Assembly (NCBI GenBank): GCA_002492415.1
Contig: DKYK01000029.1
Span: forward strand, 8,180 to 22,745
Length of the DNA stretch: 14,566 bases
Direction: 5' to 3'
Source of the DNA: Christensenella sp. UBA7102
GTDB taxonomy: Bacteria > Bacillota > Clostridia > Christensenellales > UBA1750
In this document: positions 5,787-13,375 of the stretch, in pieces
How the letters are laid out: each line of letters begins with the position of its first letter
How positions within the stretch are numbered: position 1 is the first letter of the stretch
Notes under the pieces: model-generated
Databases searched by the model: none
What the model saw: only the letters and a program-made list of their open reading frames with translations
What the model was told of the DNA's origin: nothing
Program-made: the position numbers and the translations under genes

Positions 5787-8336
5787 CTATTCTGCGATGA
5801 TCTCCTTTTCCGCCCGCACCGGCTGCGCAAACACGACCGTTCCGTCTTCAACGGCAAACGCGACGTCTTTTCCGTCCACATGTACCGCTTTGGGCGAGAA
5901 GTGCAGCCCCAGCGCGCGCAGCTGCAGCGCGCCTTCCTTGACCTTCAGGCACAGCGCGTCTTTCCGGGTTTCCACCACACCCCAGGCGCCCTCCAGCGCA
6001 AACGGCGCGCGAAAATCGCCCGGTTTGATGGGCGCAAAGCCCAGGTAGCCGCGCGTCATGTCGCAGGCAAAGCCCGAGTAGATGGGAATCAGCGCATAGC
6101 TGGCCATGGAGCGCGCATAGTTGTTGCCGCACTCGATCTCGTTGAAGGGATTGCGGTTGTCGCCGGTGTAGCGGTCGCGTACCGCCTTGACCATGCGCTC
6201 GCCCTCCTCCACCATGCCGCACTGAATCAACAGGCCCGCCGCGGCGTACTCAAAGCCGTGCATGGTTTCCTGGCAGTAGGGCACCGGAATGGCGGGCGGC
6301 GTGACGTCCTCGGGATACGCGCAGATGATGGTGCCGCTCTCGCCGTCCAGGCAGAACACGCGGCAGGGGTTGAAGAAATCGCGCATCTTGGGCACAAAAT
6401 TGTAGCGATACAGGCTGTGCGCTGCCTTGTCCAACTTTTCCGGATCAAAAATCTGCCCCAGTCCCGAAAGATTGGCATGCCACTGTGCCAGCGCCTGATC
6501 CTCCGCGCTGCCGTGTCCGATCTGGTACTTGATCTGCTTGGCCTCGTCGTTCCAGTAGTCGGCCACGATGTTCCCGCCGCCCAGCGTGGTAATGCCGCCA
6601 TAGCTCTCCAGAATCGACTTGTCGCCCAGATTCACCTTCTGGTCGTAGTATCTGCCGTTGAACAACTCGTCGTTGAGGAACGCACGGCCCTTTTCGTACA
6701 GCGCAAGGTACTCCTTTTCGCTCTCCGCCTGCCCCAAGTGCTGCGCCATCTCCGCCCCCGCCTTGAGCGCGGCCAGATACATGCCCTCCAGCCAGGAACT
6801 GGGTCCGAACAGCTCCATATCCAGCGTGTGGTGCTGACGTCCCTCCAACACGCCGTCTTTGTCCGCATCCCAGCGGCAGGGGTTCTCGGGACTCCAGGCG
6901 AACTCCAGCGATTTTTTGACGCTGGGCCACAACTCCTTCAGGAATTCGTCGTCGCCGCTCAGCTTCCAATCGCGATAGGTCTTGATCACGCCGCCCATCT
7001 GCCCGTCCACGCAGGGCATGTTCCAGCCGCCCTCGCGGCCCAGCGGCAGCGTCAGGCGGAAGCGCATCGCTCCGTTGGGCTGCAGGTTGTACTGGTAATC
7101 CAACCGCCGCATGGAGCGCTCCAGCCGCGGGAACAGATAGCACAGCGCATAGGCGTAGTTCCACACGTGCTCACAGCTGCCCTCGCAGCTGCCGGCCAGC
7201 TCGTGCACGCCCTCCCAGCCGTAGATGGAGCCGTCCTCCAGCCGCAGCACCGTGGGGCTCTTGAGCACGGACAGCGTGTCCGCCGCAGCCTCCACCACCG
7301 CCTCGGGCAGCGTCGCGCCCCACAGCGCGTCGCGGAACTGCGCAGTCTTGCCATAGAACTCTTCAAAGTGGGCCATCGCATATTCGGCCACCTGCTGCGC
7401 GCCGTCAAAGAGCACTGCGTAGTAGTTCTTCCAGGTCAAATCTCTGCCGTCCGCACCCTTTACAGGATCCCAGTAGTTGTAATTATTCGGGAAATACCAG
7501 CTCAACACGAAGTTCACGGTCTTCGTCTCGCCCGCCTCCAGGTGCAGGCGCGCTTCCAGCGTCGCATGGTCGCAGCTGCCCGCCGTCTCATAGACGCGCT
7601 CGGGAAGCGCCCCGTCGGTGAACTGCTTCCAGAACACCGTCGGCCCGTCATACCACTTGCCGCGGAACCAGTTGGTCTGCGCGTTGGCCTTCTGTCCGCC
7701 GGTCAGCACGCACATCTCGCCGTACGCCGGCTCGTCTGCCGCGATACCCTCCTGGTGCAGCAGCACGCCGCCCTCGACGCGCTCGTTGCGCGCGCCCTGC
7801 TCGAACCAGTTGCGCACGGTCAGCGCCGCCGTGTAGTCCAGTGCCTGCGCCGTGTCGTTTGTAAAGGTCACGGAAAAAAAGGCTGCCGGCAAGCTGGAAT
7901 CGTCCTCATTGAGAGGAATGAAGGGATTGAAAGCCATCAGCCGCACCTTGCCTGGGAAGGAGGGGTCGGCAAAATCCAACTCCGCGGTGGGAAATCGTCC
8001 GGTAAAGGAACACTGCTCAAAGTGCGGAAATCCCGCCAGCGTGTCATTGCGTGGGCCGTAGCCGTAGCCCGTGAAGTCTTTTCGCATGTACTGTCCGATC
8101 AGGTCCTTGGGGCAATCGCCCTGCAGCACGCGCGCATCGACGCACTTCCCGCCACGCTCCGCCTTGACCGCAAAAAAGCTGTGGCCGTTCCCGCCGCCCT
8201 TGTTGGGTCGGTTGGCGATTTCCCAGTCCGTGAGCCGGCCGTTGCCCGCCAGCCCGATGCTGCCCGTTCCGATGCCGCCGATGGGGAAAGAAATCTCCCG
8301 CAGATTCTCGCCCGTATATATGGCTCCCTGTTTCAT
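5787..8336 (-). CDS. GH116-family beta-glycosidase (GBA2/DUF608 type), cytoplasmic
   Basis: An 849-residue glycoside hydrolase of the GBA2-like family GH116, whose characterised members include beta-glucosidases and beta-xylosidases. The N-terminal beta-rich domain starts with the family hallmark FPIGGIGTGSIG (17-28). The C-terminal (alpha/alpha)6 catalytic domain shows CEHVWNYAYAL, with Glu389 placed like the family's nucleophile, and HTLDMELFG, with Asp506 in the region of the acid/base. NEIECGNNYARSMASYA (732-748) is also typical. Which residues are catalytic is inferred from motif position. No signal peptide, so it should act on imported glycosides or oligosaccharides. The start at 8336 is set by AGGAGGG about 10 nt upstream; the frame stays open for 40 more codons, but that stretch contains the promoter. 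It forms a single-gene unit between a promoter at 8409-8437 and a terminator at 5718-5762. Substrate cannot be told from sequence. Confidence 0.93.
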   Translation of the reverse strand: MKQGAIYTGENLREISFPIGGIGTGSIGLAGNGRLTDWEIANRPNKGGGNGHSFFAVKAERGGKCVDARVLQGDCPKDLIGQYMRKDFTGYGYGPRNDTLAGFPHFEQCSFTGRFPTAELDFADPSFPGKVRLMAFNPFIPLNEDDSSLPAAFFSVTFTNDTAQALDYTAALTVRNWFEQGARNERVEGGVLLHQEGIAADEPAYGEMCVLTGGQKANAQTNWFRGKWYDGPTVFWKQFTDGALPERVYETAGSCDHATLEARLHLEAGETKTVNFVLSWYFPNNYNYWDPVKGADGRDLTWKNYYAVLFDGAQQVAEYAMAHFEEFYGKTAQFRDALWGATLPEAVVEAAADTLSVLKSPTVLRLEDGSIYGWEGVHELAGSCEGSCEHVWNYAYALCYLFPRLERSMRRLDYQYNLQPNGAMRFRLTLPLGREGGWNMPCVDGQMGGVIKTYRDWKLSGDDEFLKELWPSVKKSLEFAWSPENPCRWDADKDGVLEGRQHHTLDMELFGPSSWLEGMYLAALKAGAEMAQHLGQAESEKEYLALYEKGRAFLNDELFNGRYYDQKVNLGDKSILESYGGITTLGGGNIVADYWNDEAKQIKYQIGHGSAEDQALAQWHANLSGLGQIFDPEKLDKAAHSLYRYNFVPKMRDFFNPCRVFCLDGESGTIICAYPEDVTPPAIPVPYCQETMHGFEYAAAGLLIQCGMVEEGERMVKAVRDRYTGDNRNPFNEIECGNNYARSMASYALIPIYSGFACDMTRGYLGFAPIKPGDFRAPFALEGAWGVVETRKDALCLKVKEGALQLRALGLHFSPKAVHVDGKDVAFAVEDGTVVFAQPVRAEKEIIAE

Positions 8337-8408
8337 GGTTCTGTGCCCTCCTGAACAGTTTTTGTATGCTGCGATGCTTTCTCGCTTTTTTGTCCTTGGG
8401 ACACCCCG

Positions 8409-8437
8409 ATTATACCACACCCGCCGCTTGCGCGCAA
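8409..8437 (-). promoter_or_regulatory. Promoter of the GH116 gene, with overlapping palindrome
   Basis: On the minus strand TTGCGC (8437-8432), a 17-bp spacer and TATAAT (8414-8409) with an extended TGG before it. The perfect 10-bp palindrome TTGCGCGCAA (8428-8437) covers the -35 box and could be part of an operator, but a chance match is possible. Confidence 0.72.
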
Positions 8438-8483
8438 CGCTCTCGCGCCGCATCAAAAAAATCCACGCGCGAGGCTAATGCGT

Positions 8484-8513
8484 ATTGAATTCAATGAGGT
8501 ACTGTGTTATCTT
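8484..8513 (+). promoter_or_regulatory. Promoter of the metallo-beta-lactamase-fold gene, with overlapping palindrome
   Basis: TTGAAT (8485-8490), a 17-bp spacer and TATCTT (8508-8513), about 40 nt before the start codon. A perfect 12-bp palindrome ATTGAATTCAAT (8484-8495) spans the -35 box, a good place for a repressor. Divergent from the GH116 promoter about 50 bp away. Confidence 0.6.
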
Positions 8514-8553
8514 TGAACGGAAGAAGATGCAACACGTAAAGGAGGTTTTTCCC

Positions 8554-9336
8554 ATGACCGCACCCTTCCTTCGTCCTCTGGGCTCCGCCGACTGGCTGCA
8601 GACCAAGGGCAACGACAACTCCTGCTATACCCTCTGCGACCGCTTGCTCATCGACTGCAATTCCGCGCTGCTGATGAACCTGCTCAATCACGACATCGAT
8701 CCGCTTTCCATGGATACCGTGCTCTTTACCCACATGCACATCGACCACTGCATGGGCCTTGCGGCGCTGCTGATGTACTGGCGCGTCCGCAAGGGCGACC
8801 TGGGCCTGCTGACCATCGCGGGCCCCGCCGCCACCGTGCGCGAGCAGGTGATGCTCACGCTGGACTTCGTGTTCCACGATAGCCGCGATCGCATGGCAGA
8901 AATCAAGCGCCTGCCCAACATCGTGGAGCTCTCAGGCGACGGCGTCTACGATCACCCCGATTTTGCCATCGCCTACACCGACTCCGATCACGCGGTGCCC
9001 GGCCTGTGCTATCGCATCACGGACAAGGCCACCGGCCGCGCTGTGGGGCTGACGGGCGATACCTACTATCAGGCGAAGTACGGCGCCTTCTTTGACGGCG
9101 TGGACCTGTTGGTACACGAGTGTTCTTACGGCGCAGGCCCTTTGGATGACTTTGCCACCGTCTGCCGCCACACCTCCGCGCGCGAGGCCGCTGACGTCGC
9201 CAATGAAAGCGGCACACGCCGCCTGATGCTCACCCACGCCTACGAGCCCAAGCGCGAAGCCGCCCTCGCCGAGGCGCGCCGCCACACCGACGTCCCCGTG
9301 CTCTGGGCCACGCCCTTCCAGCCCGTGGAGTTCTGA
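8554..9336 (+). CDS. RNase Z-like metallo-beta-lactamase-fold hydrolase
   Basis: A 260-residue cytoplasmic protein of the metallo-beta-lactamase superfamily, closest in pattern to the RNase Z/phosphodiesterase group. The metal-binding residues are complete: THMHIDH (59-65), His146 in DSDHAVPG, Asp169 in LTGDT and His228 in LTHAYEP. The stretch HTSAREAADVANESG (206-220) resembles the HST-type segment of RNase Z. The N-terminus lacks the usual FLGTG opening of RNase Z and no flexible arm is obvious, so a genuine tRNA 3' processing role is uncertain. A cyclic phosphodiesterase or lactonase is equally possible. The start at 8554 is chosen for AAAGGAGG at 8538-8545 with 8-nt spacing; an upstream in-frame extension would run through the promoter. 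It is transcribed away from the GH116 gene and ends at a strong bidirectional terminator. Confidence 0.88.
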   Translation: MTAPFLRPLGSADWLQTKGNDNSCYTLCDRLLIDCNSALLMNLLNHDIDPLSMDTVLFTHMHIDHCMGLAALLMYWRVRKGDLGLLTIAGPAATVREQVMLTLDFVFHDSRDRMAEIKRLPNIVELSGDGVYDHPDFAIAYTDSDHAVPGLCYRITDKATGRAVGLTGDTYYQAKYGAFFDGVDLLVHECSYGAGPLDDFATVCRHTSAREAADVANESGTRRLMLTHAYEPKREAALAEARRHTDVPVLWATPFQPVEF

Positions 9337-9348
9337 CCCTCCCCCGGT

Positions 9349-9397
9349 AAAAAACCTGGCCGCAGCGCTTCACAGCCTGCGGCCAGGTTATATTTTT
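9349..9397. terminator. Bidirectional terminator between convergent genes
   Basis: A perfect 13-bp stem: AACCTGGCCGCAG (9353-9365) and CTGCGGCCAGGTT (9377-9389), loop of 11 nt. TATTTTT follows on the plus strand, and AAAAAA at 9349-9354 gives a T-run for the minus strand. It closes the metallo-hydrolase gene and the cellobiose 2-epimerase gene. Confidence 0.93.
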
Positions 9398-9399
9398 CT

Positions 9400-10614
9400 T
9401 TACGCCCTTTCGTAACGCTCGATGATCTCAAAGCACATGCGCGCGTTGTGGTATGGGCACTTCCAGCCGTCGATCTTGGCGTGCTGGCCGGGCAGCACCT
9501 CGCCGCTGTTGCCCAGCATGGTGAACCACTCGCCGTACTCATGGTCGACCAGGAAGGTGTCGATATACTTGAAGCACTCCAGCGAAGCATCCAGGAAGCG
9601 CTGCTGGCCGGAGAGCTGCCAGGCGTTGAGGAAGCCCACGACGGTCTCGGCCTGCACCCACCAGGAGCGGTTGGTGTTGATGTGGCGTGTGGCAGGATCG
9701 TACTCGTAAATCATGGAGCCATCGGGCAGGATCGCCTGCTCCAGGCACGCGGCGGCCATATCCAGGCAGCGCGGCTCGGCCTTCTCCAGCATATCCTTCT
9801 CGCCCAGCACCTCCGCTGTCTCCATCATCAGCCAGGTGCCCTCGATGTCGTGGCCGTAGGAGATGTCGGTGGCTGTGGGCGTCCAATCGTCGCGGAAGAA
9901 CATCTTGTAGTGGTGGATATCCCCGTCATACACTTTGTCCAGCATGATGTTCAGGTGCTCGCGCACCTTGGCCTTCTGCGCCTCGGTGGGCAGCACGCGC
10001 AGCAGACAAGTATAAGCCTCGATCAGGTGCAGATGGGTATTCATGGTCTTGGTAGACGCCGCATCCGGGTTGATGTTGGACACCTGCAGCGCGCGGTCGT
10101 ACACCCACTCGCGCGTCAGCTTCTCAACATAGCCGGGATGCTGCGGATCATAGGCGTGCTTCTCCAGCAGCTCCATGATGGCCACCGCCTTGTCGCGCGC
10201 TTCAATATCGCCCGTAGCACGGCAATACTCGCTCAGCGCGTAGATGGAGAAGGCCTGGCCGTAGACGAACTTCGTATCGTCAATGGAGTTTCCCTTTGCA
10301 TCCAGCATGAAGTACGCGCCGCCATACTGCTTGTCCAGAAAGTATTCACAGAAGTAGTCATAGGCGCGCTTGGCCAGCGCGAGGTACTTCTCCTCCTTCA
10401 GGATGCGGTAGGCCGATGCGAAGGTCCACACCAGGCGCGCGTTGAGCACCAGGCACTTGGGGCCGCCCGCCACGGGATTGCCCTGGCGATCCACCACGCC
10501 GTAGAAACCGCCGTTTTCCTCGTCTACATCGTGCTCCATCCAGAAGGGCAGTATGTCCTCCAGCAGTTCCTTTTTCGCCATTTCATACAGCTGTGTAAAC
10601 TTCGGGTCTTTCAT
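9400..10614 (-). CDS. Cellobiose 2-epimerase (AGE superfamily)
   Basis: A 404-residue (alpha/alpha)6-barrel enzyme that epimerises the reducing-end glucose of cellobiose or other beta-1,4 disaccharides to mannose, in the cytoplasm. Family length is about 400. Diagnostic motifs are NARLVWTFASAYR (58-70), MNTHLHLIEAYT (191-202), SYGHDIEGTWLM (252-263) with catalytic-type His255, SWWVQAE (317-323) and WKCPYHNAR (384-392) with His389. These histidines and the paired Trp match characterised cellobiose epimerases better than N-acylglucosamine 2-epimerases. The start at 10614 follows AGGAGG by 11 nt; an overlapping ATG right after that site gives only a 4-codon frame. Its promoter lies directly after the cca stop codon and the gene ends at a strong terminator, so it is a single-gene unit. 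Together with the GH116 glycosidase it suggests use of cello- or manno-oligosaccharides; no mannosylglucose phosphorylase gene is in the window. Confidence 0.93.
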   Translation of the reverse strand: MKDPKFTQLYEMAKKELLEDILPFWMEHDVDEENGGFYGVVDRQGNPVAGGPKCLVLNARLVWTFASAYRILKEEKYLALAKRAYDYFCEYFLDKQYGGAYFMLDAKGNSIDDTKFVYGQAFSIYALSEYCRATGDIEARDKAVAIMELLEKHAYDPQHPGYVEKLTREWVYDRALQVSNINPDAASTKTMNTHLHLIEAYTCLLRVLPTEAQKAKVREHLNIMLDKVYDGDIHHYKMFFRDDWTPTATDISYGHDIEGTWLMMETAEVLGEKDMLEKAEPRCLDMAAACLEQAILPDGSMIYEYDPATRHINTNRSWWVQAETVVGFLNAWQLSGQQRFLDASLECFKYIDTFLVDHEYGEWFTMLGNSGEVLPGQHAKIDGWKCPYHNARMCFEIIERYERA

Positions 10615-10657
10615 GCTTGCGTCATCCTCCTGATTTGGTTTTATGTCTCTGTGGTAA

Positions 10658-10686
10658 AGTATAGCAGAATCTTTACACAAAAACAA
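10658..10686 (-). promoter_or_regulatory. Promoter of the cellobiose 2-epimerase gene
   Basis: On the minus strand TTGTTT (10686-10681), a 17-bp spacer and TATACT (10663-10658). The -35 box begins right after the cca stop codon. An imperfect inverted repeat, TGTGGTAAAG (10650-10659) with CTTTACACA (10671-10679), surrounds the -10 box and may be an operator. Confidence 0.7.
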
Positions 10687-11856
10687 TCATTTCTCCGCAA
10701 TACCCGCCAGTTTTTTTGCGCGCTCCCGCAGCGCCTCCCGCTCGTTTGGCGTCTTGCCGTCCAGCACCGCCTCCAGCAGCGCCTCCAGCGCAGCGCCCAT
10801 CTGCGTGCCTGGCGCAATGCCCAGGTCCATCAGGTCGCGCCCCGTCACCGCTAGCTGACGCAAATTCCAGCAGTCGCCGCGCACGAGCACCGTACGGGCG
10901 TCCGCCAGCGGCCAGCCCTTCCAGCGCGCGAGCTGCAGCGCGCGCTCCTGTCCCAGCTCGTGCAGCAGATGCCGCCAGTCCGCGTCCCCCTGAGGACGGC
11001 TCCTCTCTTTCTCCCGGAGTAGTTCGCGCACCGCCCGCTCCGTCGCTCGGTCCAGCCGCAGGCCGCTCAAAACGGATCCCACATCCGGCGCGTCTTGCAG
11101 CGCATGCGCCAAGCGCAGTGGCAACTCGGCCGGCGTGGCGCCCAGCCCTTGCGCGCGCAGCCGCGCACCCATCGTTGCGGCCATCACGTCGCCAAATTCG
11201 CCCGCAATGCGCTCCGCTGCCCGACCGCACAGCAGCTTTCCCATCTCCGCGCTCACGCGTTCCCGCGCCACGAGCGCCAGGCTCCCCTTCCGCTCCCGCG
11301 CAGCCCGCGCCGTATTCTCCTCCACGGAAAAGTCATACACCGCCGCAAAGCGCAGTGCGCGCAGGATGCGCAGCGCGTCCTCGTCAAAGCGCGCTCCGGG
11401 CTCGCCCACGCACCGGATCAACCCTTTTTCCAGATCTGCCCGCCCGTCAAAGCAGTCAAGCAGCCCTGCCTCGGGACTGTACGCCATCGCGTTGACGGTG
11501 AAATCCCGCCGCGCCAGATCGCGCTCCACCTCGCGCACAAATTCCACCGAATCCGGTCGCCTGTGGTCGGTGTATGCGCCGTCCACGCGGTAGGTCGTCA
11601 CCTCATAAGGTTCCCCGCCCGCAATCACCGTCAGCGTGCCGTGTGCAATACCCGTCTCCACCACGCGCAGCCCGGCAAACGCCGCCCGCATCTGCTCCGG
11701 CGTCGCGTTGGTGCATAGATCATAGTCCTTGGGCAGCAGCCCCAGCAGCGTGTCGCGCACACAGCCGCCCACCGCCCAGCCTTCGTACCCCGCCGCGCGC
11801 AGCCGTGCCAACAGCTCCCGCACGCCATCCGGCAGCACCATGCGCCATGTCTCCAT
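10687..11856 (-). CDS. cca: CCA tRNA nucleotidyltransferase (class II)
   Basis: A 389-residue enzyme that adds or repairs the 3' CCA end of tRNAs using CTP and ATP. The nucleotidyltransferase head shows VGGCVRD (29-35), the metal-binding DYD (44-46), RRDFTVNAMAY (116-126) and the template-type helix DEDALRILRALRF (158-170), followed by ERVSAEM (199-205). These are the class II (bacterial) CCA/poly(A) polymerase motifs; no HD phosphohydrolase domain is seen in the C-terminal half, which is Arg- and Ala-rich and very GC-rich. The start at 11856 has a GGGGGAG site 4 nt upstream. It is the only member of its unit and shares a promoter region with the divergent transglutaminase-like gene. Poly(A) polymerase activity cannot be excluded by eye, but the CCA role is more likely in this group. 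Confidence 0.92.
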   Translation of the reverse strand: METWRMVLPDGVRELLARLRAAGYEGWAVGGCVRDTLLGLLPKDYDLCTNATPEQMRAAFAGLRVVETGIAHGTLTVIAGGEPYEVTTYRVDGAYTDHRRPDSVEFVREVERDLARRDFTVNAMAYSPEAGLLDCFDGRADLEKGLIRCVGEPGARFDEDALRILRALRFAAVYDFSVEENTARAARERKGSLALVARERVSAEMGKLLCGRAAERIAGEFGDVMAATMGARLRAQGLGATPAELPLRLAHALQDAPDVGSVLSGLRLDRATERAVRELLREKERSRPQGDADWRHLLHELGQERALQLARWKGWPLADARTVLVRGDCWNLRQLAVTGRDLMDLGIAPGTQMGAALEALLEAVLDGKTPNEREALRERAKKLAGIAEK

Positions 11857-11887
11857 CTACTCCCCCCGTTCCGCATGGGTTTCCTCC

Positions 11888-11916
11888 ATTATACCCGCAA
11901 ATCTTGCCCCGCACAA
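11888..11916 (-). promoter_or_regulatory. cca promoter
   Basis: On the minus strand TTGTGC (11916-11911), a 17-bp spacer and a perfect TATAAT (11893-11888), about 30 nt before the start codon. Back to back with the promoter at 11921-11949. Confidence 0.8.
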
Positions 11917-11920
11917 GCGA

Positions 11921-11949
11921 TTTACTTGCCGCAGCACAAGTGGTACAAT
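11921..11949 (+). promoter_or_regulatory. Promoter of the transglutaminase-like gene
   Basis: TTTACT (11921-11926), a 17-bp spacer and TACAAT (11944-11949) with an extended TGG just before it. Only 4 bp separate its -35 box from that of the cca promoter on the other strand. Confidence 0.75.
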
Positions 11950-11983
11950 AAATAAGGAAAAAAGAAATCCGGAGGTGTGCTCT

Positions 11984-13357
11984 ATGGTCAAGGATCTGAC
12001 TTATCTTTCCTATCCCCTGCCCGAGGATGTCGAGCGCCTGGTCTACGCGGGCAATCTGTCCCGCGCGCGCCGAGTGATCGACCGACGCCTGGCCGATCCC
12101 AAGGTTCCCGCGTGTCTAAAGGAGCGCCTGCGCTTTGAATTGCGCATCATCGACGAGATCCCGCGCACTTACACCGTATCCGAATCGGAGCTGCTGCGCC
12201 GCTTCACTGACGCCGTGGAGGGCTTTACGCACGAGGAAATGGAGGACCTGCGCGATGCGGGCACTCTGGACTGGGTGATGATCGACGGCACTGTATTTTT
12301 CAAAAACAACGCCTTTGAAAACGCCGTCAAATCCTGCCCAGCCCTGCACAGCCGTCTCAAAAACCCTTCCATGCTGGACGATTCCACCGAAAACGCGCGC
12401 ATGCTCAACGAGGTCATCGCCAAAATGAAGCTCCATGGCCATGCGCACTACCGTTATCACCTGCGCACAACGTTGTCCATTGCCCAGCACGCACAGCGTC
12501 CCGGCCAACGCATCCGCGTGCACCTGCCTCTGCCTTTGCGCGACGGCCAGTGCACACCCGGCAGCCGCATCGCCACCGAGCCCGCCGCAAAGCACATCGC
12601 CGATGAAACCGAACCGCAGCGCACCGCCTATTTTGAGGAAATCTACCAGCCCGGCATGACCTTCACCGCGGACTTCACTTATGACATTGACGCGCCCTAC
12701 GCCGATCCCGACCCGGCAAAGGTCTCGCCCGAACAGCCCTCCTTCGACACCGAGGAGATGCTGCCGCACATTCGCTTTACACCCTTCATCCGCGCGCTGT
12801 GCGCCGAGCTCAAGGGCGACGAGACCAATCCGCTGCGCATCGCGCGCCGCTTTTACGACTACTGCACCACCAACGCCGTCTACCGCTACGTGCCGCCTTA
12901 CTTCACCAAGGTCAACATTCCCGAATACTTCGCGGCGGGCCAGCGCGGGGACTGCGGCATGCACGCCATCACCTTTATCACGCTGTGCCGCTGCGCTGGC
13001 ATCCCGGCTCAATGGCAGGCCGGCCTTTACACCCGCCCCGGCGACATCGGCAACCACGACTGGGCGCGTTTCTACGTTGCTCCCTACGGCTGGCTGTACT
13101 GCGACGGCTCCTTCGGCGGCTCGGCCTACCGCGCGGGCTGCAAGGAGCGCCATGATTTCTACTTCACCAATCTTGACCCCTTCCGCATGGTCGCCAACCG
13201 CGATTTCCAGCAGGAATTCGACCCGCCCAAGACCTTCCTTCGCGCCGACCCCTACGACAGTCAGAGCGGCGAGGTGGAATACGACGACTGCGGCCTGACC
13301 ACCCACGACTTCGACATTCACCGCGAGATGCTCTCCTGGGAGGTCATTGACGACTGA
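11984..13357 (+). CDS. Transglutaminase-like (papain-fold) cytoplasmic protein
   Basis: A 457-residue protein with a C-terminal transglutaminase-like domain (PF01841 type). The catalytic triad is visible: Cys324 in RGDCGMHAITF, His358 in GNHDWARFYV and Asp374 in LYCDGSFGG, with the usual Trp after the first block. Such domains act as cysteine proteases, peptidases or amide-transfer enzymes. The N-terminal 260 or so residues are unassigned: first a helical, charged region, then a probable beta-rich domain (about 155-245). No signal peptide or membrane helix, unlike many secreted bacterial transglutaminase-like proteins. The start at 11984 has GGAGG at 11971-11975 with 8-nt spacing; the frame is open upstream but runs through both promoters. 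Single-gene unit ending in a long hairpin. The substrate is unknown; the fold and catalytic residues are clear. Confidence 0.88.
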   Translation: MVKDLTYLSYPLPEDVERLVYAGNLSRARRVIDRRLADPKVPACLKERLRFELRIIDEIPRTYTVSESELLRRFTDAVEGFTHEEMEDLRDAGTLDWVMIDGTVFFKNNAFENAVKSCPALHSRLKNPSMLDDSTENARMLNEVIAKMKLHGHAHYRYHLRTTLSIAQHAQRPGQRIRVHLPLPLRDGQCTPGSRIATEPAAKHIADETEPQRTAYFEEIYQPGMTFTADFTYDIDAPYADPDPAKVSPEQPSFDTEEMLPHIRFTPFIRALCAELKGDETNPLRIARRFYDYCTTNAVYRYVPPYFTKVNIPEYFAAGQRGDCGMHAITFITLCRCAGIPAQWQAGLYTRPGDIGNHDWARFYVAPYGWLYCDGSFGGSAYRAGCKERHDFYFTNLDPFRMVANRDFQQEFDPPKTFLRADPYDSQSGEVEYDDCGLTTHDFDIHREMLSWEVIDD

Positions 13358-13375
13358 TTCCCCCTATCCAAACAA

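Noticed and set aside
5880..8354. An 824-codon open frame on the plus strand across the GH116 gene
   Set aside because: Shadow of the GH116 coding frame; Arg/Gln/Leu/His-rich, no recognisable domain and no start signal.
8337..8456. A 40-residue N-terminal extension of the GH116 protein
   Set aside because: The stretch contains the extended -10 and -35 boxes and is Arg-rich; the ATG at 8336 has a good ribosome binding site and the family's usual N-terminus.
8485..8553. A 23-residue N-terminal extension of the metallo-beta-lactamase-fold protein
   Set aside because: It would start inside the -35 box, whereas the ATG at 8554 follows AAAGGAGG at ideal spacing.
9448..10854. A 468-codon open frame on the plus strand across the cellobiose epimerase gene
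   Set aside because: Shadow frame that also crosses the epimerase promoter and the end of cca; no family motif.
11729..11983. An 85-residue N-terminal extension of the transglutaminase-like protein
   Set aside because: It runs antisense through the start of cca and both promoters; the ATG at 11984 has a proper ribosome binding site.
12116..13321. A 401-codon open frame on the minus strand across the transglutaminase-like gene
   Set aside because: Shadow of a frame with an intact catalytic triad; composition is Val/Ala/Gly-rich without motifs.
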